Shown here: in pieces, positions 24,876 through 37,584 of the stretch
Layout of the letters: the number at the start of each line of letters is the position of its first letter
How positions within the stretch are numbered: the stretch's first letter is position 1
Assembly (NCBI GenBank): GCA_013396635.1
Contig: WBMW01003135.1
Coordinates: 207,160-271,159, forward strand
Length of the DNA: 64,000 nt
Direction of reading: 5' to 3'
From: Penelope pileata
Taxonomy: Eukaryota > Chordata > Aves > Galliformes > Cracidae
The notes under the pieces: model-generated
The model's database searches: none
What the model was told of the DNA's origin: nothing
Seen by the model: the letters and a program-made list of their open reading frames with translations, nothing else
Position numbers and translations under genes: made by a program

Positions 24876-26759
24876 GTAATAAGCTGTTCAAGTGAATCAC
24901 CTTTTTACTTCTGAGGAAGCTACTTGAGACTGCAGCCAGAGCCCAGGATAATGATATTTATTGGATTTTTTTAGCAGCTACTATGCTCTCGCATATACGT
25001 TTAGCTCTGTACTTGGTGAATGCTTCTAGCAGATATGTAATATATTGTTATTTAACCCAAGATTAATGAGAGAGAACAAAAGCTTCTCTGCATTCTTCAT
25101 GGTTTCTGTATGTCTGATTATGGAGGCAGGAAGAAATCTAATTTAAAAATCCATATTGGATCAAGATTACCACTGCTTCAGATTAGCTATATCTCTTTGT
25201 GATTAAGTTCCTATCCAAAACAATTTCTTCTGAGAATTCACTGTCAGATGAAGATTAATGCATGTTGATTGATTTCTTAATCTTAATTTGATGCTCCATT
25301 AAGAATATGGTTCAATTCAAACCTCAATTACTTGAAGATGTGAGATATCCTTTGAGTGCCAGTGTTCAAAAGGAATGTGTCCTTGATGAAATAATATTTG
25401 TATTTGCCAGCAAAGCAGGGCTTTGAACTATACACAGAATGGCATAGTTCATAGCCATATCATGTCTAAAAGTGTACTGTGCAAAATGTCCACTGGAATA
25501 GAGGGCACCTAACAGAAACAGCGTTAATTACTGTGACCAAGATAATTCTTGATTAAAATGCCTGTCACTTTATGGGATGGCCAATTTTCTACCTTTGTTA
25601 AATACAAATAAGAAGAGTAAGAACTAAATATGATTCTACCAAAAATTGTATCTCTGGAGAAGAAAATGAAATATATTTCTTCCTGTCCGAATAAATAGAA
25701 ATAGAAAACTAGCAAAGTGCTGTGCTTTAGCTAGTTTTCTATAGTTTTTTACGTCTCCAAGAGATAGACACGAGTAGAAATTCCTGTTGCTTTTTTATGA
25801 AGTAAACATAGCAAGAAACAATTTTACCTTATATCACTGGGTGTTATTATTTCCTGTTTTGTCACAAAACTGCCGCAGAGTTAAGTAAGACTTCCAGCAT
25901 TCAGCTCAAGAACATTTACGGGCTTAAAGAGGAAACTAAAAGATTGTCTATGGAGTAGACATTGATTAAATTCTTTGAATGTCAGTGATTAGTTAGCAGT
26001 TACTTGTGTATCTGCTTTTCCAACTTCTTCTAAATGATTTGTGGAAAAGAAAGTGATTACAACAGAGCTCAACAACAAGCAAGACGGGAGGTAGAAAGAA
26101 TGAAATACTTTTCACTTAATTTCAGAAAGACATATTTAAATTTGTGAGGTAGGGAGAACAGCTCCTTCAGTTGAGTTTTTTTCATTTTGAGTCCCCAGAC
26201 TAAATCAGAATTATTTGTAGAATTTTGAGTTTCTGTCCTTGAACTCAATTTGAACTAAGTCCTCTTACCCAAAACATATTATTTTTTGATGTCTGTCTTG
26301 TGTCCTATCTTTGTTTTTATTGTTTAAGTCAATACCAAGTAGACAGAATGCATTATTGTATCTCTTACCAGTGTGACTTGGTGTTGAGTGACCCAGCAAC
26401 AAAAGGAAAATTGAAAGATTTATAAGTAAAATTAAGAGTTAACTATCAAGTAACCATACAGAACAGATATTCAGCTTTTGGTCATTATGGATGAAGAAAT
26501 GAATCTGATTGTTTCATTCAGTTGCATGGTTCTATATCACCACTTGGGTGATTCTGCCCTAGTGTCTATAAGGGTAAATCTTACAGTCCTCAACAATGGA
26601 TCTGTTATCTGTGCAATAATGCACACTGTTTAGTAAATTTAGATCTTGCTTCATTTACATATTTAATATAATTTTTAAGTAGGTAGTCTTTAAAAATGTA
26701 AAGCTTAAGTTTTTAGTGTCCCATGAAATGCTCCTCTTAAGCATTAACTCGTGTTTGCT

Positions 26760-26995
26760 CTGATTTAAATCCACTCCTTGCCCTACTTCTTGAAGGCATG
26801 AAGAAAGCTATTTCAACAACCTTTTACATAGTTGAAGACTGTTATCATATCTTTTCTCGGTCTTCTATTTTTTTAGACTAAACAAACCCAGTTCTTTCAG
26901 TAGAACATGCTTTCTGGACTTCTGATCCCAGTTGTTACACTCCTCTGTACTTTCTTCAATTGATCCATATCTTACTTGGATAACAGCTATCATAA
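26760..26995 (-). mobile_element. Ancient amniote CR1/L3-like LINE fragment
   Basis: On the minus strand the block around 26835-26985 follows the 3' region of old tetrapod CR1 elements: 'gaagactgttatcat', 'gtcttct', 'agactaaacaaacccagttctttcag', a variable stretch, then 'ttctggacttctgatc', 'ctctgtactttcttcaattgatccat'. It is heavily mutated, and the ends are approximate. Confidence 0.7.
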
Positions 26996-28349
26996 GAAAT
27001 TACATCCACTAATATCAAGAAAATAATGGATATGAGTACTTGTGAGAAAATTGTGGTCACTTGGTCGTAGATAGTGTAAAAAGACTTTTAAAGTAATTTT
27101 AATGTCATAGGTGTCCAATCTTGATGAACTAAGGGATCTCTTGAATTTCTTACAGAATTTGGAAGAGATGCCTACCTTGACAATTACATGTTCTCATTGG
27201 ACATGTATCCAGTTTAAAGAAATGACTAATTTTTAAACTGAGCATACATGAGAAAACATGCCATTCACCTAGCCGGATGATAGTAATTTTAAAGAGGTTG
27301 ACTGGATGTTTAGGAATGAACGCTGCTAATTAATAGAAGTCTATATGGAGTAAATTTTGTTTTATCTGCATTGTATATGTGATGTGCACTCCTAAAAAAG
27401 GGACAAAAATTTCCTAGGAATCATATGATTAAACTCTATTGAGGTAAAGAGGACATTTTTACATAAACAAATGCAATACAGAACATTTTCAGCAATTACT
27501 TTTGTTGTTTATAATATGTCTTTAAATGCAAGAGAACATCCTACTTTTGTGTTTTACTATCCTATATTTCCCGATACATATATTGACACAGAGATAACTG
27601 GTCATTTTTATGCTTTTCATCAGATTTCATAGCAAATTGCTATAGAAGATTGATGTTCCTAATGCATTGTAGTCAAAGCATTCTATATTGTTCTTAATAG
27701 AACAACAGGAAAAAGTGAGTGAATACAGACACAAATGAGCTGTATGGGGTAACCTGTTTTCCTCGCTGTGTAATGTTATCCTCAGTGGTATCTTTGGCTT
27801 ACCTATTTGCACAAGTAACCACCAAAATTTTGTGAAAACTCATTGGATTAGACCTTACTGTAGATGAATAGCTTCATTTTTATCCAGAAGGTTTGGAATG
27901 GCTCTATAGATATTTTGTGAAATTTGTATGCTGTATTGTCTTTTCTATCAAACAGTTAATGCTTAAAAGGTAACCTGAATTAGTAACTGTCTTTCAATAC
28001 ATGCAGCTGCTCAGTTTTGTTTAAACAGCAGATGGCTGGTGAAAAGCTCAAGTGCCTCCCGAAATTGCCAATGCCAGTCCATTTTGTTAGTTTATGTCAT
28101 AAAAATGATTTTGGGACTTTGTTTTGAGAAAACACTGTGCAAACTGATATTAATGTATAAAGCTTTACGGAAGGAAAAAATCGTATGACACCAAGAACAC
28201 TATGTTGCTTTGTGATATAAGAATACGTTATTCTTTGAATGACAGATGTAGCCTTCAGGAATGTAGTTGGTCAACTGACTTGAATCCGGAGGCATAACAA
28301 GTCATCACATTACAGCACACTGTACTTCTCTATTAAAATATTGATGAAT

Positions 28350-28905
28350 TTTAAGATCAAAAGAGGCCATTAGATCAAGTCTGGTCTCTTCTCAATATAA
28401 GCTTTATATGCCATCTGTGTACAGAGCTCAGTAGCTTGATGGAGGTAAATCTTTTAGAAGATGCCTAGCCTTGATCTGTGGAATCAAGAGATATCTTACA
28501 ATGCTTGTTCTAATGATTTGTCCTCCCATCTGCTAAAAAATTCTTTCTAATGTATGTTACTTTGGGGTTTACAACATATCCACAAATCAATCTCTAGAGT
28601 ACCTAGTATCTCTTCCCAGTGGGAAGGTTATAACTTGTTACAGTCAAATCACTATGATATCTTAAGTGAGCTAAAGTGCTTGAGTCACGCACTGTACATC
28701 TTTCTATTTCCTGAGTCACTTCCTTTGTCTTTAGACCATTTCTGATTCCTCCATAATAACTTTTTTAAAATCTGGATAGCAGAATTGGATGAATTATTTC
28801 AATGTCAGCCTTACAAATGCCATTTACAAATTAAAAATCCTCTTGTGACTCACACGTTCTTTTCTCCTCCTTCTAACTCTCTTGTTATTTGTATAGCCAC
28901 CTAAG
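28350..28905 (-). mobile_element. Ancient amniote CR1/L3-like LINE fragment
   Basis: The order of blocks fits an old CR1 in antisense: 'agatcaagtctggtctcttctc' (28373), a 'cttttagaagatgcctagccttgat' block (28450-28476), a 'tctgctaaaaaattctttctaatg' block (28530-28553), and a late 'aatgccatttacaaattaaaaatcctc' block (28815-28842). There is no intact coding frame. Recognition is by eye and the ends are approximate. Confidence 0.6.
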
Positions 28906-30639
28906 GGTATGGGACAGGAATGAATTACTCTTTAATGTCTCCAACTAGCATCCAACAAATGCCTATACTTATGTGTCTAAGGACCTGAAGAGGGAGAACA
29001 AGTGACTCAGAAAACTGAGAGAGAAAACTCACTACATGGAAGGGCATCTTGATCTCAGACCAGTTGAAGTATTCGAGAAATTCTCGTTTCCGTTTCCCTG
29101 TCTCCTTCACAAGCCCTTCCAATTTTTTTCAGGCGCACCTTCTCTGCCTTTCAGGTGTGCCTCTTCACAGCTGTATTTTCAGCCAAAAATCTAGGAAATG
29201 TTGTTCATATTCAATTACAAGAATTACATTGTTAATGCAAGGCAGTACCAGCCCAGCAAGTATAGATCGGCATCTCAGAACGGATGAATAGCCATGCTGA
29301 GGGATTTCAGAGGATTGCCAATAATGACTTGAATCACAGAGATAGGGTGGTCTTTGAAGTACAGGAATTCTTGAAGCTGGGAAGTATTTTAGTTGTGTGG
29401 CTTGAACATTGATTGCAGTTAACAGTTATGTCTTTTGAACATAAAGTAGGAGTTTTGGCAGTAGACTTGGAGTGTTATCAATTGTTTTAATTTCACAGTG
29501 ATAGAGCTGTACTCTGTTGAAAGTACGTAGTTCAAATTTTAGTGCTAGGAGTGGTGGCAAGATGTACATATTTTCTGCTGAGATGAGGAGGCTTTCATTG
29601 GTAAAACAAGACTAATAAGTGGGCAGTTAAGTGATGCTGCAATGCACATCTGAAAGATTGCCAGTTTGAGGGATTTCTGAAATATTCCCTTTAATTTTCT
29701 GGTGTTGCGTTGTGCTTCTATGGTATTTTTGTAATCTGTTTGATAACAGCTACAAATGCTGTACTGACCCTACAGCCAAGAAGACAGAAACTCCCCGATA
29801 AGACTGTTTGCATGCTGATTCTATGAGCTGTCAGCAGAAAGAGCAAAACTACAGAACACAAGCCTAAGTGTGACTTCCAGAGACATATACATCCAATAAA
29901 CGGGCAGACTGCACACCAATATCTAATCTCAGGGTGGAAAACACACAGTTCCATTTTGAGAAGTAGGTGACTGTTAGAAGTTTGAAGTCTAGAAAACATG
30001 TACCTGGAAAGACCTGAAGGCTTTAGCCATCATTGTAACAGTTCCAATAGCCTGTGATGAGTCAGCTTCATCTGAAACTTCTTTTGCTTTATTTTTGTCT
30101 TTATAGTATTTTTTTCTCTAGAGCTTCCAGTTAAATACATGCTCTGGTTGTTGCTCCCTAATGTGTATTTTGTATATTAGGTGGTGGTCTTATTTCAGAA
30201 AAGTGTGTGTTGATAATCAAGTGTCAATCAAAATGTTTATTTTCCTAGTCAATCAATTATGAAAGTGGTACTGTTCCAATGAAATTTATATGCTGCGTTC
30301 AGTATGGATATGGCAGTGATTTAAGATGACTACATCCAAGATAATTCGTCGTTTTTTATGGTCTAAGCAAACTATTGGGCTGCAGGGGACCTTGAGCTTT
30401 AGTCCATCTTTATGTCCTGTGATAAGATCAACTGATGCAGATTACTTACATATTTACATATGTTTATTTATCTGCTTCTTTAAAATCTGATCCAGTGTTT
30501 ATTTCTCCATATCTTTGAAGGCTACTATGAAATTTGAATCTTCCTTCTTGTAGGTTAGGTTCATCCCTTATTTTCCTGTCTATCATGCCACAGGAAAAAA
30601 AAAAAATCTCTTTTCCCATACAACAGCCTACAAACCACC

Positions 30640-32110
30640 AAAGACTGTTACCACACTTTTAAAAATATGTCATTACGTTTTACCTAACCCAAAGAAACCA
30701 GTTTGTTCAACCTTTTCTAGTAAGTTTTTTTCTAGTTTTGTACTCTAGTTGCTCTACTTGTCCACTTCTAGGTTCCTCAGTACAAGAGAGTCATGAGCAT
30801 ATTGTTGATAGTCCAACAAAATGCCATGAAGGTGATTAAGGGTTTGCAGCATCTCATTAGGAAAGGCTGAGAGATCTGGGACTTTCTAGCCTAGAGAAAG
30901 GGGGAGGTCTCAGTGGGGGTGGGGATCTCATCAGTTTATATAGGTACATGAAGGAAGAGTGCAAAGTGGGCAGAGCCATTCTTTTCTTCGCTGGTGCCTA
31001 GTGGCAGGACAAGAGGCAATGGGCACAAACTGAAGTACAGGAAATGCTCTCTGAACACCAGGAAGAGATTAACGTATGGATGTCTGAGCACTGAAATCAG
31101 TTGCCCAGAGTGATAGTAGAGTCTCCTGCCTTGGAAATATGCAAAAGCCATCTGGACACAGTTATGGCAACCTGTTTTAAGTGGCCCTGCTTGAACAGAA
31201 GGGTTGGTCAAGAAGACCTCCAGACTTCTCTTGTAACATCCAACATTTTGTGATTGTGTGATACTCCGGAGGTTCTTCACTTGCCTTATTTTCTTTTTCT
31301 TCTTGAAGCATAATTTCTATCTGTATGACACTTTACCAATGCTGAACAAAGCAATTGGATTATCTTATAAACCTAGACAGTGATATTCCTCTATATTGAT
31401 CATGCTGTAATGTTTGCCTTATTTATGAAAGCATGACACTGTTCACTCATAATGTGTGTGATGCAAAATAAACCGAAGCATTCTTTTCTACAGAAAAAAC
31501 CACTAGTTTCCCATCTTGTTTTGTGCATCTGATTTATTCTTGTTTTATTTTAGTGCTTTTTACTGGTCTTTAATTTTGCCCTATTTTTTCCTATGTTCTG
31601 TCTCCAGTTTGCCGAGACAATTTCGAATTTTTGTCTTCTAGACTCCCATAGATTCCTGTCATTTATTTCAGATTTATTTCTGTCTGACTAGCAGAGTAGT
31701 CTGGTCTTTTTTCTGTTCTTATAACACACATAAATGTCATCTACAAATGAATAACATTCATTGAAATAAATACTCCAATCTATTATTCATTTCTGAAGAA
31801 AATACTGTATAGAACTAGATCTATGACAGACACTATGAAGCCTCATTCAGTATTAGTTTCTATTTTAATGGTGAACTTTGGTAGTTATTCCCCAACACTG
31901 GTTTTCTGAAATAATCTGAACTGTATTTTCCTATCTGACAAATGTTTCATAGGTTGAAACATAAGTTGAAAGCCTTTCTGAAGTTGAGCAGCATACTTTA
32001 TCAGAAAGCAGAGAACACTCACTGATTGCTATCTGATTTTATACATGGTTATAGATTCTTCCTCTGCTAAGGCCAAAGCTTTATCCACTTGCAATCCAAA
32101 ATTCCTAGCC
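30640..32110 (-). mobile_element. Ancient CR1/L3-like LINE, split by a younger CR1 insertion
   Basis: Two pieces, 30640-30800 and about 31270-32110, read in collinear antisense order as one old CR1. The left piece has the 'gactgttaccac ... accagtttgttcaaccttttctag' block. The right piece has 'gaaagcatgacactgttcactcat' (31428), 'ctccagtttgccgagacaatttc' (31603), 'ctacaaatgaataacattcattgaaa' (31741) and a 'gaaagcctttctgaagttgag' block (31969). Between them sits a sense-oriented CR1 (30808-31262). All frames are decayed. Confidence 0.65.
30808..31262 (+). mobile_element. CR1 LINE 3' fragment, nested in an older CR1
   Basis: Sense-strand match to the CR1 3' region in order: 'gccatgaaggtgattaagggtttgcagcatctc', 'ctagcctagagaaaggggga', 'ggacaagaggcaatgggcacaaactgaa', 'caggaagagatta', 'tgcccagagtgatagtagagtctcc', ending near 'aacattttgtgattgtgtgat' (31240-31262). 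It is moderately diverged and truncated at the 5' end like most CR1 copies. Confidence 0.85.
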
Positions 32111-32740
32111 CTTAGAAACTGCACTTAATGTATCCTATGTGTTTCCTCTGAAATGTTGTTTGATTGTTGTGCCTTATCAAGGAACAACAACAAAAAAGTT
32201 AAACAATATTTAATTTTGCAAGTATATCATGAATATTTCATTTTCAATGAAATATTATTTCTAGCTCAGTGCTGGGCCTCTTAGCAGTTGAAAATATTCA
32301 CTAGGGGAAAAAAAAAAAGAACTGTATATTTAAAAAGGACATGTTACAAGAGGACATGTTTGTGTGTCCAGCAGGAAAATGCTTAATTGCTTCAAACATT
32401 TTTAGAGAGTGTGAAAGAAAATATGTTTTTGTAAACTCTAAGTTCTACTACATGAACTTTCATACTTCCTGCAGGTTAAGTTTGCCTTTTGCATTCACTT
32501 TGATGAAGTGGAAATCAAACTAGAGAGAACTGTGTAAAATGACTAAAATGAAAAGTGTATCAGAAGTGCATGAAGTGATCTTTGAGATAATTTATTTCTA
32601 ATAGGAAACAATTAAAAATACTTTATGGAAGTATTAGTGCTAGCTCAGGGTTACTGTAAAAAAATGTTACTGAGGTAGCATGAAAATTATCTGCTGGAAT
32701 AATTTAGCAACAGGCCTAGCAAAACTCTCATTGCCTTAAT

Positions 32741-32862
32741 TCATAGAATCATAGAATGGTTCAGGTTGGAAGGGACCTTAGAGATCATCTTGTTCCAACC
32801 CCCCTGCCATGGGCAAGGACACCTCCCACTAGACCAGGTTGCCCAAAGCCCCATCCAGCTCT
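32741..32862 (-). mobile_element. CR1 LINE 3' end, 5'-truncated
   Basis: Starts with the reverse-complement CR1 tail (tcatagaatcatagaatgg), then the familiar 'ttcaggttggaagggacctt', 'agagatcatct', 'tccaacccccctgccatggg', 'gaccaggttgcccaaagccc' order. Only the last 120 bp or so of the element inserted. Divergence is low, so it is relatively recent. Confidence 0.93.
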
Positions 32863-33072
32863 TTGTATATGATTATATATCTCTCGAATATTTGGTTTTA
32901 GTTTAGTTAAAAGTCATTGAAATAATTGGACTTCGTTTTAAATAACACAGGAACTTGCCTGTATATGTAGAGCAGTAGACTAAGTTTTCTTTTTTTGACC
33001 TTTCTAAATATAAAATGGATGAATATTGTGTCGTGCATGGGTGATGTTAGTGCATGAGTGTGCAAGCCAAGG

Positions 33073-33632
33073 TGCACAGGTCACCCTGAAAGTAATACCT
33101 CCTATTTATTTGCATGGAAACTACAATAGACACAAAGGGGACAATAACACAATTGGATAGAGCAAATTGTAGAGCTACAAAACACTATTTTTCAACATAG
33201 TCATCACCATTAGCTGAATTGTATGGATGAACTGACCAAGACGCTTTTCATTTTGTGGTGCAGCAGCTGTGCATGGCCATCCAGAACATGGCTTGTATTT
33301 CATATCACTGTCACCACTGCTGAAACACATCACCCTCCACCTCACTGTGCTCACATACACTATTTGGTCTCATTCAATGTTCAGCAAGCGGTTGTGAATG
33401 GGTACCTTTTTTTCTGCGTGGAGGAATTCAATTCCACACCTTTGCTTCATCCACACTTCCATGTCAGACACCATTGTGTCAGACTGCCCCTCTGCTGCCA
33501 TATGTCACACAGTAACAACATGGAACAGAATATTGGTGGGAATATTCTCTACTGCCATACCATCAACATCCATCTCTGATGTGATGGGCCAACATGATGA
33601 AATAAGAGGTACTACTTTCGAAGCAGCCCTCC
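33073..33632 (-). mobile_element. Internally deleted mariner transposon (Galluhop type), copy 2
   Basis: Terminal inverted repeats are recognisable at both ends (caggtcaccctgaaagtaat at the left, tactttcgaagcagccct at the right). On the minus strand, broken frames include the mariner linker (STVR ... FSSGDSD ... KPCSGWPCTA, within 33240-33350) and the extreme C-terminal end (around 33180-33215). Everything between, including the catalytic aspartates, is deleted. The element is inverted relative to copies 1 and 3 and its deletion differs from theirs. Confidence 0.85.
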
Positions 33633-34488
33633 TAAGTAAATGAAAGATTTTATTTTGCATGAGAAAGTGGTTCACAGGTAGCAAAGGGATTTAGTCAGCG
33701 TACTGATCTTAAAGGCTGTTATAATGTTTTAACAAAATTAACAGTACTTTCACTTTACATGGTGTACTGTGGATAAATACACTAAAGCTCCTTGCAAACT
33801 TTACGTTCAATTACCAAGGATTCAAATATAAAATAGGACTAGCCAAACTTAGTCAACAGGCCCATGGGAATACAAAAACTGAGTTACACCTGGAATAAAA
33901 ATAGAGATATATTAATTTTCCTGTAATCAACAATCTGTTGGATTTTAAGTGCACAAGAATAATTTATAATTGTTTTTACTTTTTGGCCTCTTTGTATTAG
34001 TTGTGGGAGTTTTCTCTAGTGGAATTCCTTCCCTTCCCATTTTAGCTCAAATAAACTGAAGCTAAAAATACAAGAGATATCACTAAAAATCTACAGGAAT
34101 AAGATGGTCATGGCTTGCCTATGACTCTGAAAATGTTTTTTTGTCTCTGGAGAGATCATATTGAGAGGACTGTGAGTAATATATTGTGGGAGTTTTTCCT
34201 TTAACGCAGCAGTTGGTTTAATCATGTGCCAAGGATTTAAAACAATTGTGATTTATCAGATAAGGAAATAGAAACTAGATGCCACACTCCTTGCCAGATT
34301 TTGTACAGATTGGGATCTAGATTGGTGTCTGTTTTTATATATGTTGTGAGGGAAAAACATGCTTCTTATTTTATTATCTTGTCTAAAATTAAAAAAATGA
34401 GAATGGAGTTGGGGTCATAAGGCTGAAATAATAGATGAAACACCAGCTCAATTTTTAGGACTATGTCTAACAAGAAAATTTCAAAATC

Positions 34489-34808
34489 ACAGCTGCGAGG
34501 GGACCTTGTAGCAGCCTTCCAGTACCTAAAAGGGGCCTACAGGAAAGCTGGGGAGGGACTTTTTACAAGGACAGGTAGTGACAGGACAAGGGGTAATGGC
34601 TACAAACTGAAATAGGGTAGATTTAGACTAGATATAAGAAGGAAATTCTTCACTGCAAGGGTGGTGAGACACTGGAACAGGTTGCCCAGAGAAGTTGTGG
34701 GTGCCCCCTCCCTGGAAGTATTCAAGGCCAGGCTGGATGGGGCTTTGGGCAACCTGGTCTAGTGGGAGGTTCCAACCTGAACCATTCTGTGATTCTATGA
34801 TTCTATGA
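34489..34808 (+). mobile_element. CR1 LINE 3' end, young copy
   Basis: About 320 bp of CR1 in sense orientation, ending in attctgtgattctatgattctatga. The blocks 'ggggaccttgtagcagcc', 'caggacaaggggtaatgg', 'gaaggaaattcttcac', 'tggaacaggttgcccag' and 'caaggccaggctggatggg' are close to the bird CR1 consensus, making this one of the least diverged copies here. It is 5'-truncated, with no reading frame of note. Confidence 0.95.
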
Positions 34809-35670
34809 ATAGAAAATATAATTTTACATGTATATAATTATAAAGTTAAAAAGTTAAAATAGTATTTTACTTTTTTTATTTTAGTCTTCCTCAATGTATA
34901 TGTTCATGAGTTACTGAATTGATGAGATGGAAGTAGGTTTGTTATCCTGAAAGAATGCCTGTTCTCATTCTTCTTTTTCCATTTTTCCTGTTAGCTGAAT
35001 AGTATACGGAAAGGGTAAAGGAAAGGTCAATATCATAATTATGGATAATTCTCAATATCATAATGGATTGAATTAACTACTCATGTTAGCAGTTCTATAC
35101 ATATGGGAAGGTGATAAAGGATTTCACTAGAAAATGAACATTGTGTGGAAGCTACATGACATAATACAGAGTATATAGATTTTGACCTCTCCTCCTTTCT
35201 CATTCTTTTGTGACTCTGTGATCTTTCTTTCAAAGGCATGTGTAGCAGAAGGACTTCCTTACAGGATGCAAAGAAAGTATGTTTTACAGCGTAGGCCCTT
35301 TTCCTTACTGTCATGTATAGAAAAAGAGAAAAATATTCATCTTCTCAGCTGGTCTGGCCAGTTGCTAAGAGAATACAAGCTCTAAATCCAAAGACCTTGT
35401 CTGAGGATAATTAACTTGTGAATGTGAGTGTCTGTGCTTATAAAGGAATTAGGCATAACCTTCTGTTCTTTTGTGAAATCTGTTAGGAAAGAGTGGGATT
35501 TAAAAATTACCGTGCATTTTTATTGGGGCACTTGGACTTAAAATTGGTATAACTTTTTATTTTACATTCAACATTTGTTCATATGGGGTTAACATGGGCA
35601 ATGTTACTACTGTTCACACACGTTTTTTCTTACAGTACATGAAAACTTCAGTGAAACACTCAAGTATGTA

Positions 35671-36228
35671 TGAGGGCTGCTTGGAAAGTAGTGCCTACTG
35701 TTTCGTTATGTTGGCCCATCACGTCAGAGATGGATGTCGGTGATATGGAAGTAGAGGTTGAACCTTCCCACCAATATTCCATTACATTTTTTTGCTGTAA
35801 AGCAGATGGCAGCAGAGGGGTGCTCTGACAAAATGGCATCTGACATGGAAGAGTGGATGAAACAAAGGTGTGGAACTGAATTCTTCCATGCAGAAAAAAT
35901 TGACATTCATTGATGCTTGCTGAACATTGAGTGAGACCAAATAGTGTATGTGAGCACAGTGAGTGGAGGGTGATGTGTTTCAGCAGTGGTGGCAGCGATG
36001 TGAAAGAAAAACCACATTCTAGATGGTGATGCGGATTTTGATGAGCACGGTATGCAGACTGTTGTTCATTCGTAGTGAAAATGCACAGCTAATGGTGGTG
36101 ATTATGTCGAAAAATAGTGTTTTGTAGCTGAGAATTTGTTCTATCAAATAGTGTTATTGTGCTCTTTGTATCTTTTGTAGTTTCAATCAAAATAAATAGG
36201 AGGCTTTACTTTCAGAGCGTTAAACACA
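35671..36228 (+). mobile_element. Internally deleted mariner transposon (Galluhop type), copy 3
   Basis: Preceded by TA and beginning tgagggctgcttggaaagta. It ends ttactttcagagcgttaaacaca, followed by TA, so both terminal repeats are present. The sense strand holds a decayed N-terminal transposase region (about 35850-36030, keeping a KEKPHSRW remnant of the mariner linker) joined to the C-terminal segment (about 36040-36115, HGMQ...VVH and the NGGDYVEK-type end). Stops interrupt the frame. Confidence 0.85.
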
Positions 36229-37480
36229 TACACGGTGCTGTGACTACTAGCTAGAAGTACACCAATGCTTAAATGTTCTGCTGAATGTAGTAACACTTAG
36301 CTTTAAAGAAATATGAAGTGTTTTGTTGACTGAAATCCTCACAGACCATCTTTCCACTCTGATTCAAGCATGCTCTGCTCTTGTATACAACACATGTATC
36401 GTGAGAGCACTTTGACAGCTATGTGAGTCTCTGAATATAAATACTAGCTGTTTGACTCATGATGACAAGAAAGATTCAGACTGCGTGTCCAATAACAAAC
36501 AGCCTTGATTATGACAGGGTCAGTTAGGATAAGCTGAAAATCATCCTAATTTCAGCCATTATCTTTTTGTTGACACCGCTTCCTCAACCTCGCTCTCTAT
36601 AATATTGGTTGCTATCATACAGATTGTCATATCTAAAATTAGTGCTTTGACAGAGGAACTAGATCTTATTACCCTGTTCTGGAAAGACCTTAGCGCATAA
36701 TAAAGTGCTGTAAAAATACTTTGCGTTAATTTTACTGTTTTGAAGTGCAGAATGTGCAAGATGTAAAAAACCGTACTGTTCCTCCAACAGCTCCTTAAAG
36801 TCTTCCTTTGTAGCTCAAGATAGTGTGGTTAATATGTACATGGGCATTAAAACAAGGAAGTATATGTAATAGAAGGGCTCTACCCTAGTAAATTCACTGC
36901 CTAATTTTGTGCATGGTATTTGATAATTTATTTTCTTAAAAGAAAAACTCCAATAAGAGCACAGAGTCCAAGTGCTTCCCTTTATAAATATCAGTGATTA
37001 CTGAAGACATATCTTCCTCTCAGTATTCCTATGATACCAATCATCTGATTGGTCTAATTATTTTCTCCTGTAGCCTGTACTATTCTTTGGAGTCCATTAA
37101 ACAAACAAACAAATTGTAAGGCAGGGAGACACCTATTACGTCCCACTGTCGTATTAATGATTCCAGTCAGTGAGGAATCCCTTCTAATAAATCAGATTGC
37201 TCAAAATCAGTGTTGCCAAGAGACAGGCTTTAAGGATAAAGTAAGAAGTAGAATAATTAAAAGACAGTATATCTCAAATTTATTAAATTGTTTCACTTAG
37301 AACTATAAGTTATCTTTGGTTTTTACCTGTTTCTTAGTTTTTATTCAATCTTTTCCCATTCCGTGCCACCCAATGCTATACTGCCTTGGTCTTGTCTGTT
37401 CCTTGAAAAGGAAAATTTTGTCTTTGATTCCTGCAATAGAGCACTTGAAATCAGATGATATTGTAAAAAAGCTGGAAAGG

Positions 37481-37584
37481 TTCCTCCCTCTCTTCCTCCT
37501 TTCCTTCCTCCCTCCCTCCCTTCCTTCCTGCCTGCCTGTTTTCGTTCCCTCCTTTCTTCCCTTCCTTCTCTTTCTTTTCTTCCC
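37481..37584. repeat. Pyrimidine-rich (TTCC)n/(CCTT)n tract
   Basis: Almost uninterrupted C and T on the + strand for about 104 bp, built from ttcc/tccc units with a few G interruptions. The opposite strand is purine-rich. The two open frames through it (Leu/Pro/Ser-rich on one strand, Glu/Arg/Gly-rich on the other) come from the repeat, not from genes. Confidence 0.9.

Noticed and set aside
24633..24914. 93-codon frame overlapping exon 2 in another reading frame
   Set aside because: It is a shadow of ESR1 exon 2. The zinc-finger frame is the conserved one.
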